Below are positions 1 to 6,601 of a stretch of 7,176 bases of DNA, one piece after another. The position numbers and the translations under genes are program-made. Within the stretch, counting starts at the first letter, position 1. Every line of letters begins with the position of its first letter. This DNA is from Spirosoma fluviale. Lineage in GTDB: Bacteria > Bacteroidota > Bacteroidia > Cytophagales > Spirosomataceae. Under the pieces are notes generated by a model. It had not been told where the DNA came from. It saw nothing but the letters and a program-made list of their open reading frames with translations, and ran no database searches. The DNA lies in NCBI GenBank assembly GCA_945906915.1, contig CAMDSI010000107.1, forward strand, positions 1 through 7,176. Reading direction: 5' to 3'.

Positions 1-122
1 TCCACCTTTAAAGGGGATAAGCGAGCATCGATAACTAAATCAAAGTCAACTTTGGATGGTATTTCGCCCAATTCCTTCTTCTTCACAATTCTGATCGGTC
101 GATCATCAATAAAAATTACCAT
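1..122 (-). CDS. Nudix hydrolase family protein, N-terminal 40 residues (partial, cut by window edge)
   Basis: The reading frame starts at ATG 122-120 on the minus strand and stays open to base 1, giving 40 residues that begin MVIFIDDRPIRIV and contain DFDLVIDARLSPLKV. I recognise this as the N-terminal extension found in front of the Nudix domain in a Bacteroidota protein usually located beside pyrE. The Nudix box itself (GX5EX7REUXEEXGU) would lie beyond the window edge, so no catalytic residue can be checked and the substrate is unknown. No other ATG in this frame lies close upstream, and there is no Shine-Dalgarno sequence, as for the other genes here. A TAnnTTTG element at 141-148 on the minus strand fits a promoter about 20 bp upstream of the start. 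The gene is divergent from pyrE. The family call comes from recalled sequence similarity and position, not from a visible catalytic motif. Confidence 0.6.
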   Translation of the reverse strand, partial: MVIFIDDRPIRIVKKKELGEIPSKVDFDLVIDARLSPLKV

Positions 123-140
123 CTGTTCATTTTTCTGACG

Positions 141-148
141 CAAAATTA
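141..148 (-). promoter_or_regulatory. Candidate -7 element for the Nudix gene
   Basis: Read on the minus strand this is TAATTTTG, an exact match to the Bacteroidota sigma-A -7 consensus TAnnTTTG. It would place the transcription start near 134 and a leader of about 12 bases before the ATG at 122. The -33 position (expected TTTG about 19 bases upstream) is only weakly matched. The region is AT-rich, so a chance match is possible. Confidence 0.4.
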
Positions 149-180
149 GAATTAAATAGTGAAAGATAAACTGAATAAAT

Positions 181-188
181 TATTTTTG
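181..188 (+). promoter_or_regulatory. Candidate -7 element for pyrE
   Basis: TATTTTTG matches the Bacteroidota -7 consensus TAnnTTTG exactly. The predicted start site is near 195, leaving a leader of about 20 bases before the pyrE ATG at 215. The tetramer 19 bases upstream is AGTG, sharing only the final TG with the TTTG -33 consensus. With the minus-strand element at 141-148 this makes a compact divergent promoter region inside the 92-bp gap. Confidence 0.4.
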
Positions 189-214
189 TAAATATAAAAT
201 TAGAAACAACCCTT

Positions 215-853
215 ATGCAAAATTTGACTATTCCTCAAGAAGTTGCCCAACACCTATTAAAGATCCAGGCTATTCAATTAAGACCAGATCAACCGTTTAC
301 GTGGGCATCTGGATGGAACTCGCCAATTTATTGCGATAACCGTGTTTCTCTTTCCTTTCCGGAAGTACGTACTTATATTAAAAACTGTCTTTCCGCAGCA
401 GTAAAAGCCTATTTCCCCGAAGCAAATATCATTTCCGGCGTAGCTACCGCTGGAATTGCACAAGGCGCCTTAGTGGCCGAATACCTAGACTTACCTTTTT
501 GTTATGTTCGCCCAGAGCCGAAAAAACACGGAATGGGAAATCAAATTGAAGGCAAAGTTTCAACTGGCCAAAAGGTAGTTCTAATTGAAGACCTCATTTC
601 AACGGGTGGCAGTTCCCTAAAAGCAGCTGATGCTTTAAAAGAAGCAGGTGTAGAAGTATTAGGTATGGTAGCCATCTTCACCTATGGTTTCGAAATAGCA
701 GCAGAAAATTTTAAAAATCACGGCATTCCTTTATATACCTTAAGTGATTATAATGCATTAATTGAAGAGGCTGTTAAACTAGATTATGTAACAGAAACTC
801 AATTATTAACCCTACAAGATTGGAGAATTTCACCAAGTACTTGGAGAAAATAA
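215..853 (+). CDS. pyrE: Orotate phosphoribosyltransferase
   Basis: This cytoplasmic enzyme transfers the phosphoribosyl group of PRPP to orotate to make OMP, the fifth step of de novo pyrimidine (UMP) synthesis. The 212-residue protein is a full-length type I phosphoribosyltransferase. The PRPP-binding loop is VVLIEDLISTGGSS at 121-134, with the acidic pair E125-D126. The flexible catalytic loop is YVRPEPKKHGMGNQIEG at about 97-113, including K103, K104 and H105. An N-terminal hood segment, FTWASGWNSPIYCDNR at 28-43, contains the SG..SPIY..NR pattern typical of OPRTases. The ATG at 215 leaves the N-terminal helix intact and has no Shine-Dalgarno sequence. The gene stands alone on this strand: it is divergent from the Nudix gene and convergent with dprA, whose stop codon begins at the very next base (854). 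No truncation or odd residue is seen. Confidence 0.96.
   Translation: MQNLTIPQEVAQHLLKIQAIQLRPDQPFTWASGWNSPIYCDNRVSLSFPEVRTYIKNCLSAAVKAYFPEANIISGVATAGIAQGALVAEYLDLPFCYVRPEPKKHGMGNQIEGKVSTGQKVVLIEDLISTGGSSLKAADALKEAGVEVLGMVAIFTYGFEIAAENFKNHGIPLYTLSDYNALIEEAVKLDYVTETQLLTLQDWRISPSTWRK
828..849. repeat. Imperfect palindrome at the pyrE/dprA convergence
   Basis: The 12-bp perfect palindrome CCAAGTACTTGG (833-844) is flanked by TTTC on the left and GAAA on the right, with a single A/A mismatch between core and flank on each side. The total is 22 bp with two-fold symmetry. It lies in the last codons of pyrE, immediately before the abutting stop codons. It could fold into a short hairpin in either transcript, but no U-run follows on either strand, so it is not a standard intrinsic terminator. 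The codons encode a SPSTWRK tail, so coincidence is possible. Confidence 0.4.
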
Positions 854-1921
854 TCAGGCTAGCATAAACCCATCTCCATCTGTCGACTGAATCATACCCA
901 TCAATTCTAAGTTTAAGAGAATTAGGGATAGTTCGTCTTGTTTTATTTCCGATCGATTCACGAGTTCATTAAATGAAATATTGCCTTCCCGATGCAAAAA
1001 GGAAAGAATGGAAGATTCATTTAGGGTAAATAGTTTTTGCATAAGAGCCGGGTTTAACGCTAACCTATCTTTTACTTGTGCCCAATTAAGTTCCATCATT
1101 AGATCTTCCCAAGAGGTGAATATGATTGCTTTTTGGTTTCGGATTAAATGATTGCACCCTTTCGAAAAGGGTCTATTTAAACTTCCCGGTACCGCAAATA
1201 CAGTCCGATTATAGTTATAGGCATAATCAGCGGTAATTAAAGCACCGCCTTTCTCCGCAGCTTCGACTATAACTGTTGCATCTGAAATACCGGCAATTAT
1301 ACGATTCCGAACGGGGAAATGATAAGAGGCTGGAGGTATGTGGGGTGCGTATTCAGAAAGCAATGCTCCATTTTGAATGATTGCATTTACATAAGACCCA
1401 TTTTCGGGCGGATAAATGTGTCTAAAACCACCAGCTAAGACTGCAACAGTAGGGATTTGATAATCAATACAAGCTTTGTGCAAGGCGATATCAATTCCTC
1501 TTGCGAATCCACTGACAAAGATTATTTGATCCTTTTGAGCTGCCTCAACAAGGTCACGCGTCACTTTTTTACCTACATCGCTTGCGTGGCGAGTTCCTAC
1601 CGCAGCTACTATTCGATGGTCATTTAAATCTATATTTCCTTTTTTAAATAGAATCAAAGGGGCATCGTACAAATCTTTTATTCGTTGAGGGTAAGCAGAG
1701 TCTTCGAAATACAAAATCTCCACTTCATCAGCCTGACAAATTAGGACGGTTTTTTCAGCCTCACGCAAAACATCACTGGCAAAAGGGCGATAGCTAGCTA
1801 ATTGAAAAATATCGGGAAGATAGGGATAAAGGGAGGCTAGTTTTTTGCCTTTAACAGGACCGACCTCGGGAAGGTAGGATAAGGCGATTTGATAGACTTG
1901 TAACGATTTAGTGGTTATCAT
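854..1921 (-). CDS. dprA: DNA-processing protein DprA (recombination mediator)
   Basis: DprA binds incoming single-stranded DNA in the cytoplasm during natural transformation, displaces or cooperates with SSB and loads RecA. The 355-residue protein has the usual three-part layout. An N-terminal helix-hairpin-helix/SAM-like region includes LPEVGPVKGKKLAS at 17-30. A Rossmann-like domain spans about 60-285 with AVGTRHASDVGK (107-118), SGFARGID (137-144), FPVRNRIIAGIS (202-213), VIVEAAEKGGALITADYA (217-234) and VFAVPGS (241-247). A C-terminal winged-helix domain covers about 298-355. The RNRIIAGIS and GGALITA blocks are diagnostic for DprA. One small departure is GIDIALHKA where GID..AH is commonest. 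Start ATG is at 1921; the upstream merR stop is 25 bp away, suggesting a merR-dprA operon. The TGA stop (856-854) abuts the pyrE TAA. Presence alone does not prove competence, since dprA is also kept in non-competent species. Confidence 0.95.
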   Translation of the reverse strand: MITTKSLQVYQIALSYLPEVGPVKGKKLASLYPYLPDIFQLASYRPFASDVLREAEKTVLICQADEVEILYFEDSAYPQRIKDLYDAPLILFKKGNIDLNDHRIVAAVGTRHASDVGKKVTRDLVEAAQKDQIIFVSGFARGIDIALHKACIDYQIPTVAVLAGGFRHIYPPENGSYVNAIIQNGALLSEYAPHIPPASYHFPVRNRIIAGISDATVIVEAAEKGGALITADYAYNYNRTVFAVPGSLNRPFSKGCNHLIRNQKAIIFTSWEDLMMELNWAQVKDRLALNPALMQKLFTLNESSILSFLHREGNISFNELVNRSEIKQDELSLILLNLELMGMIQSTDGDGFMLA

Positions 1922-1946
1922 CGGAGTAATTTTCCGAAACCTACGC

Positions 1947-2276
1947 TTATTCTAAGTCTAAATCAGCCTTCATCCCTTGTAAAAAATCTCGAATATCAGT
2001 TAGTTGATTAATGATGTTTTGATTGGGATTTTTTTCTTTACCGCGAATATTCATGGCTTGCTTAGCACCTTCGATTGTCAAGCCTCGTTCATCTATTAAA
2101 TTCACCAAAACCTTGATTTTCTCAATGTCTTGTGGAGTATATTTACGAATTCCAGAATCAGCTCGCTTAGGTGATAAATGAGGGAATTGAGTCTCCCAAT
2201 AGCGAATCTTAGAAGTATTCACTTTGAAAATAGCTGCGACCTCAGAAATTGAATAATATTGCTTGCTTAATTCCAT
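1947..2276 (-). CDS. Small MerR-family transcriptional regulator (single DNA-binding domain)
   Basis: The 109-residue protein is almost entirely a MerR-type winged helix-turn-helix. YYSISEVAAIFKVNTSKIRYW (about 7-27) is the helix-turn-helix, with the IRYWE signature at 24-28. SGIRKYTPQDIEKIKVLVNLI (41-61) is the wing and following helix, and ERGLTIEGAKQAM (63-75) is the second MerR helix pair. A short charged tail ends in DLDLE. There is no effector domain and no cysteine, so metal or thiol sensing like classical MerR/SoxR is unlikely. I place the start at ATG 2276-2274; a longer reading from TTG at 2294 adds six residues but is less likely. The gene lies 25 bp upstream of dprA on the same strand and is divergent from alaS. 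Its targets cannot be read from sequence; autoregulation of the shared 117-bp intergenic region is plausible. Confidence 0.88.
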   Translation of the reverse strand: MELSKQYYSISEVAAIFKVNTSKIRYWETQFPHLSPKRADSGIRKYTPQDIEKIKVLVNLIDERGLTIEGAKQAMNIRGKEKNPNQNIINQLTDIRDFLQGMKADLDLE

Positions 2277-2289
2277 CAATAATTTTAAA

Positions 2290-2345
2290 CCCAAAATGGG
2301 CTTCTTAAAAAAATAGACTTAATTTTGTGATTCCATTTAACATGG
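2290..2345. promoter_or_regulatory. Two short inverted repeats around the alaS promoter core (possible operators)
   Basis: CCCAAAATGGG (2290-2300) is a CCCA/TGGG inverted repeat around AAA. It overlaps the place where the -33 element of the candidate alaS promoter would sit, and it begins 14 bases upstream of the merR ATG. CCATTTAACATGG (2333-2345) is a CCAT/ATGG inverted repeat at the predicted alaS transcription start. MerR proteins bind as dimers to inverted repeats, so either could be an operator for the adjacent regulator. Half-sites of four bases are short, so this is a suggestion only. Confidence 0.25.
2320..2327 (+). promoter_or_regulatory. Candidate -7 element for alaS and downstream genes
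   Basis: TAATTTTG matches TAnnTTTG exactly and is the same octamer as the element in front of the Nudix gene. A start near 2334 would give a leader of about 60 bases to the alaS ATG at 2394. The tetramer 19 bases upstream is TGGG, a poor match to TTTG. No equally good element is seen for merR on the other strand. Confidence 0.42.
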
Positions 2346-2393
2346 CACCTAAAGTAAAACTACAAAGGTTCCATTCATTTTACAATAAAACGC

Positions 2394-5018
2394 ATGACCT
2401 CTTCTGAGATACGTCAACAATATTTGGATTTCTTTCAATCAAAAGGCCATTTAATTGTTCCTTCAGCTCCTTTGGTGGCAAAAAATGACCCTACCCTATT
2501 GTTTAACAATTCAGGTATGGCTCAATTCAAAGATTTCTTTTTAGGAAACGGAACTCCTCCCTCGAAAAGAATTGCTGATACGCAAAAATGCTTACGTGTT
2601 TCTGGTAAGCATAATGACTTAGAAGATGTAGGATTTGATACCTACCATCACACCATGTTTGAGATGTTAGGAAACTGGTCTTTTGGTGATTATTTCAAAC
2701 AAGAGGCGCTTACCTGGTCATGGGAATTGTTAACAGAGGTTTTTAAGTTACCTAAAGACCGCATATATGTTTCGGTATTTGAAGGAGATAAGAAAGACGG
2801 TGTGCCCTTTGATCAAGAGGCTTTTGATATTTGGAAAGCAATTGTAGGAGAAGATCGTATCATCTTTGGAAATAAGAAAGATAATTTCTGGGAAATGGGT
2901 GAAACAGGGCCTTGTGGACCTTGTTCAGAAATTCACATAGACCTTAGAAATCAGGACGAAGTAGATTCGATTCCTGGTAAAAATCTTGTAAATGCGGATC
3001 ACCCACAAGTGGTGGAGATTTGGAATAACGTATTCATGCAGTTTGAACGTATGGCAGATGGTTCTTTAGTACCTCTTCCTAATAAACACGTGGATACGGG
3101 AATGGGATTTGAACGTCTATGTATGGCGATTCAAGGAAAGCAATCGAATTATGATACCGATGTTTTCCAAGGAACGATTCAATACATTGCTGCTAAAAGT
3201 GGCAAGAAATACGGGGACGAAAAATGGGCTGATATTGCTATGCGGGTTATCGCTGACCACATTCGTGCCATCGCGTTTTGTATTGCTGATGGTCAGTTAC
3301 CATCTAACAATAAAGCAGGCTATGTCATTCGTCGAATTTTACGTCGAGCAGTGCGTTATGGATATACCTATTTGGACTTTAAAGAACCTTTCTTGCACCT
3401 ATTAATTCCGGGTCTTTCACAACAGTTTAAAGGGGTATTCGATGAATTAATCTCCCAAGAGGCATTTGTTGCAAAGGTGATCTATGAAGAAGAAGTATCT
3501 TTCTTACGCACATTATCTACAGGGTTAATTCGCCTAGATAAATTAATGGAAGATTGCACTGGTAAAGTATTAACTGGTGACGATGTTTTTGAATTAAATG
3601 ACACCTATGGTTTTCCTATCGATTTAACGGCCTTGATCGCACGCGAAAAAGGATTAGATATCGACGAACCCGGATTCTTAGCGGCGCTTAAATTACAAAA
3701 AGAGCGTTCACGTAAGGATGCAGGTGCTAGTGCAGAAGATTGGGTGATCGTTAACGAAGGTGATGAAGTGAGTTTCATCGGTTACGATTCTAATGAGACT
3801 GAAACGCAGGTTTTAAAATACCAAAAGATTCAAAATAAAGCGGGTGTACAGTATAAAGTTGTTTTAGAAACTACTCCTTTCTATGCTGAATCCGGTGGTC
3901 AAGTAGGGGATTCGGGGTTTTTGTTTTTCGCAAAATCCGGCATTTCACTTCCTATCATCGATACGAAGAAAGAAAACGATTTGATCGTTCATATCGTTTC
4001 GGACGAACGCATTGAAAGTTTAGCGGCTGAACCCGTTAAAGCTAGCATAGCTATTCTACGCCGCCGTGCCATTACACATCACCATAGTTCAACTCACTTA
4101 ATGCAAGCTGCCTTACAAGAAGTGCTAGGCAAGCATGTGGCACAGAAAGGTAGTTTAGTAAATGAAGATTTATTACGTTTTGACTTCTCTCACTTCCAAA
4201 AAGTAACGGAGGACGAGATTAAGCAAATCGAGAAGATTGTTAATGCCAAAATCGCAGAGAATATTCCTTTATTAGAAGAACGTAATGTACCGATTGCTCA
4301 GGCAAAAGATAAAGGTGCTATGGCACTTTTTGGCGAAAAATACGGTGATTTTGTTCGCGTGATTACCTTCGATAAGAATTTTTCTGTTGAACTTTGTGGA
4401 GGAACACACGTACCATCCACGGGTGAAATTGGTTTATTCAAGATCACATCAGAAAGTTCCGTGGCTACGGGTGTTCGTCGTATTGAAGCGATTACGTCTC
4501 AAAAGGCCTACGAATTATTAAGTGAGCAAGAAGCGATACTAAGTGAAATTAACGACTTATTAAAGGCTCCTAAGGATCTAGTTAAAGCCGTGGCAAACTT
4601 AATTGAAAGCAATTCAAGCTTACAGAAAACGGTAGCAGCATACCAACAGAAGGAAGTTTCTGGACTTAAGGGCCATTTAGTAAAGGAAATTGTATCTGGA
4701 TCTATTGATTCAATTATAAAGCAAGTTCAAGTTCCTACAGCGGATGCTTTAAAGAATTTAGCTTTTGATTTACAGGAAAATCAGGAGAATTTATTCGTTC
4801 TTTTAGCTGCTGAAATTGAAGGAAAAGCAAGTTTAGCGATCTCCATTTCAAAAGCCTTAGTAGATAGCAAAGGCTTAGATGCGGGTAAAATTATTCGCGA
4901 ATTAGCGAAGGAAGTCCAAGGTGGCGGAGGTGGTCAACCATTTTTAGCTACTGCAGGAGGACAAAATCCGGCTGGAATCCCTAAATTATTAAGTTTAGCG
5001 GCTACGTATATCGTCTAA
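2394..5018 (+). CDS. alaS: Alanine--tRNA ligase
   Basis: AlaRS charges tRNA-Ala with alanine in the cytoplasm and hydrolyses mischarged Ser- or Gly-tRNA. The 874-residue length is normal. The class II catalytic core occupies about 1-250. It has FNNSGMAQFKDFFLG (37-51) and KCLRVSGKHNDLEDVG (65-80). Motif 2 includes FEMLGNWSFGDYFK (89-102), and motif 3 is DTGMGFERL (234-242). The tRNA-recognition helical region follows, with AGYVIRRILRRAVRYG (308-323). The editing domain has the four zinc-site residues in place: H564 and H568 in HSSTH, C668 and H672 in CGGTH. The C-Ala domain carries the glycine-rich GGGGGQPFLATAGGQ (843-857). An insertion after CGPCSEIH, at about 182-206, fits Bacteroidota versions. 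All catalytic and editing landmarks are intact. It is the first gene of a tightly spaced run with pabB, pabC and a helicase gene. Confidence 0.98.
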   Translation: MTSSEIRQQYLDFFQSKGHLIVPSAPLVAKNDPTLLFNNSGMAQFKDFFLGNGTPPSKRIADTQKCLRVSGKHNDLEDVGFDTYHHTMFEMLGNWSFGDYFKQEALTWSWELLTEVFKLPKDRIYVSVFEGDKKDGVPFDQEAFDIWKAIVGEDRIIFGNKKDNFWEMGETGPCGPCSEIHIDLRNQDEVDSIPGKNLVNADHPQVVEIWNNVFMQFERMADGSLVPLPNKHVDTGMGFERLCMAIQGKQSNYDTDVFQGTIQYIAAKSGKKYGDEKWADIAMRVIADHIRAIAFCIADGQLPSNNKAGYVIRRILRRAVRYGYTYLDFKEPFLHLLIPGLSQQFKGVFDELISQEAFVAKVIYEEEVSFLRTLSTGLIRLDKLMEDCTGKVLTGDDVFELNDTYGFPIDLTALIAREKGLDIDEPGFLAALKLQKERSRKDAGASAEDWVIVNEGDEVSFIGYDSNETETQVLKYQKIQNKAGVQYKVVLETTPFYAESGGQVGDSGFLFFAKSGISLPIIDTKKENDLIVHIVSDERIESLAAEPVKASIAILRRRAITHHHSSTHLMQAALQEVLGKHVAQKGSLVNEDLLRFDFSHFQKVTEDEIKQIEKIVNAKIAENIPLLEERNVPIAQAKDKGAMALFGEKYGDFVRVITFDKNFSVELCGGTHVPSTGEIGLFKITSESSVATGVRRIEAITSQKAYELLSEQEAILSEINDLLKAPKDLVKAVANLIESNSSLQKTVAAYQQKEVSGLKGHLVKEIVSGSIDSIIKQVQVPTADALKNLAFDLQENQENLFVLLAAEIEGKASLAISISKALVDSKGLDAGKIIRELAKEVQGGGGGQPFLATAGGQNPAGIPKLLSLAATYIV

Positions 5019-5023
5019 ATTCT

Positions 5024-5992
5024 ATGACTTTATTTCCTTTTTCTCCCTTTGAACAGGTAGCCAAGCAAATGGACCTTTGGGGTGAAAATGGGATTCCTTT
5101 CGTCTTTTTAGTGGATTATTCGTTAGAAAATGCGTGGGCAGGATCTTTAAATGAGGCGGCTGAATTAGGATTTAGTTTTGAATTTGATTCGGCAGGTATT
5201 TCAGCTGAATCCATTTCATTTAGCAAAAAGCCCCTATCGTTCGCAGATTATTCCGAAAAATTCCAACAGGTTCAAGCAGGCTTAAAAAGAGGGGATTCTT
5301 TTCTGCTTAATTTAACAGCAGAAACCCTTGTTGAAACGCCTCTCTCCTTAGAAGACATATTTCAGCGAGCAGATGCTCCCTACAAAATCTTAGTTCGGGA
5401 TTATTTTACCTCCTTTTCTCCGGAGACCTTTATACAGATTCAAGGGAATAAAATTGCCTCCTTTCCCATGAAAGGTACACTGGAAGTAAACGAAGGTGAT
5501 TCTGAAGCTAGCCTACAAAATGATCCCAAAGAAAAAGCAGAACATGCTACGATTGTAGATTTGATTCGGAATGATTTAAGCAAAGTTGCCTATCCCATTC
5601 AGGTAGAAAATTACCAATATGTTGAGAAGGTAAAAACGAATACGGGGGAACTTTGGCAGATGTCCTCTAAAATTACCGGCACATTGATGCCTGAATTTGA
5701 GCAAAAATTTGGATCCATTCTACTGGAATTATTGCCTGCAGGTTCTATTACAGGTGCGCCGAAAAAAGCCACGATGCAATTAATTGAACAAACGGAACAC
5801 TATGACCGAGGTTTTTATACCGGAATTATGGGTAAATTTGATGGAGCAAGCTTTAATTCAGGTGTGCTGATAAGGTTTATCGAAAAGAAACCAAATGGGC
5901 TTGTTTTCAAAAGTGGCGGTGGCATTACCGTTTTTTCCGATGTCAAAAAAGAGTACGATGAGTTAATTCAAAAAGTATATCTCCCTTTTTAA
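5024..5992 (+). CDS. pabB: Aminodeoxychorismate synthase component I, compact form
   Basis: PabB aminates chorismate to 4-amino-4-deoxychorismate, the committed step toward p-aminobenzoate and folate. The 322-residue chorismate-binding domain shows FPMKGT at 147-152. The Lys (K150) is the residue that separates PabB (P-x-KGT) from anthranilate synthase TrpE (P-x-AGT). Other landmarks are NDPKEKAEH (166-174), IVDLIRNDLSKV (177-188), LLPAGSITGAPKK (236-248), GIMGKFDG (267-274) and SGGGITVFSDVKKEYDE (297-313). E. coli PabB is about 450 residues; this one lacks most of the N-terminal subdomain, as in other Bacteroidota homologues I recall. The ATG at 5024 lies 5 bases after the alaS stop, and pabC begins 1 base after its own stop. 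No pabA/trpG glutaminase gene is in view, so ammonia must come from a glutaminase encoded elsewhere or from free ammonia. Confidence 0.92.
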   Translation: MTLFPFSPFEQVAKQMDLWGENGIPFVFLVDYSLENAWAGSLNEAAELGFSFEFDSAGISAESISFSKKPLSFADYSEKFQQVQAGLKRGDSFLLNLTAETLVETPLSLEDIFQRADAPYKILVRDYFTSFSPETFIQIQGNKIASFPMKGTLEVNEGDSEASLQNDPKEKAEHATIVDLIRNDLSKVAYPIQVENYQYVEKVKTNTGELWQMSSKITGTLMPEFEQKFGSILLELLPAGSITGAPKKATMQLIEQTEHYDRGFYTGIMGKFDGASFNSGVLIRFIEKKPNGLVFKSGGGITVFSDVKKEYDELIQKVYLPF

Positions 5993-5993
5993 T

Positions 5994-6593
5994 ATGTTCT
6001 CCTTCTTAGAAACGATTTGTATACAGGATGGCCAGGCACAGCACCTCGATTTCCACCAAATGCGGATAAACGAGACGTTTGACCAATTTTTCCCGGAATG
6101 GGAGCCCTTTGATGTGGCAGAACTCGTAGCGGAGAAAGAATTACCTGCTCAAGGAACTCATCGACTTCGAATCACCTATCAAGAAGATCCTGAAACAATA
6201 GAGATCTTACCTTATGTAAAGAAAGAGATTCAACGTTTCGCCTTGGTCGATACCGGCGAGATTGATTATGGCTTAAAATGGGCAGAAAGAGGATTTTTCC
6301 AAACCTTTTTAGAGGCTCATCCAGAAGCCGACGAAGTAATTTTCGTGAAAGACGGAAAGGTGCAAGATTGTACCGTGGCGAATTTGGCCTTCTTAAAAGA
6401 GGGGATTTGGTATACACCAGAAGATCCCTTGCACTGGGGAACTACAAGAGCCCGATTAATCATCGAAGAGGAATTAGAAGAAACTGATATTTTAGTAGAA
6501 GAATTAGCCACCTATGAGCGCATATGTTTGATCAACGTGTTTAGATCGCTCGAGCTTGAAAACTCCCTTTCGGTAGCGGAATCTATTTTGTAA
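5994..6593 (+). CDS. pabC: Aminodeoxychorismate lyase-like class IV aminotransferase, compact form
   Basis: The likely role is PLP-dependent removal of pyruvate from aminodeoxychorismate to give p-aminobenzoate, the step after PabB, whose gene ends 1 base upstream. The 199-residue protein belongs to fold-type IV PLP enzymes. LETICIQDG..QHLDFHQMRI (5-25) matches the FET..dG..l..H..R block. GLKWAERGFFQTFL (93-106) holds K95, the expected PLP Schiff-base lysine. DEVIFVKDGKVQDCTVANLAF (113-133) and YTPEDPLHWGTTRARLI (140-156) form the C-terminal half. It is about 70 residues shorter than E. coli PabC, mainly because the first N-terminal strands are absent. D125 occupies the position usually held by the Glu that contacts the PLP ring nitrogen. 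Context gives the PabC assignment; by sequence alone it could be called a generic class IV aminotransferase. Confidence 0.8.
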   Translation: MFSFLETICIQDGQAQHLDFHQMRINETFDQFFPEWEPFDVAELVAEKELPAQGTHRLRITYQEDPETIEILPYVKKEIQRFALVDTGEIDYGLKWAERGFFQTFLEAHPEADEVIFVKDGKVQDCTVANLAFLKEGIWYTPEDPLHWGTTRARLIIEEELEETDILVEELATYERICLINVFRSLELENSLSVAESIL

Positions 6594-6601
6594 ATTGAAT
6601 C

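Noticed and set aside
142..205. Direct repeat AAAATTAGAA at 142-151 and 196-205
   Set aside because: A ten-base, nearly all A/T repeat in an AT-rich intergenic region is likely by chance; no third copy or symmetric arrangement was seen.
278..463. Minus-strand 61-residue open frame inside pyrE
   Set aside because: It lies fully within a well-supported conserved gene on the other strand, and its product shows no recognisable domain.
2277..2294. Longer merR start at TTG 2294
   Set aside because: ATG at 2276 begins just before the conserved YYSISEVA segment; the extra six residues use a rare start and resemble no family N-terminus I know.
2363..2370. Minus-strand AACCTTTG as a merR -7 element
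   Set aside because: It has one mismatch in the TA dinucleotide and no TTTG-like -33 match at the right spacing, so it is too weak to annotate.
3109..3405. 98-residue plus-strand open frame inside alaS
   Set aside because: It is a frame-shifted shadow of the conserved AlaRS coding sequence with no family features.
5024..5992. Anthranilate synthase (TrpE) or isochorismate synthase as an alternative for the chorismate-binding gene
   Set aside because: The PMKGT lysine and the adjacent pabC point to aminodeoxychorismate synthase.
6172..6511. Three overlapping short open frames (both strands) inside pabC
   Set aside because: They are shadows of the pabC frame; their Arg/Ser-rich products look like off-frame translation and have no independent support.
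6584..6590. TATTTTG at the end of pabC as an internal promoter for the helicase gene
   Set aside because: It is one base short of TAnnTTTG, would leave almost no leader, and is easily explained by AT-rich codons.
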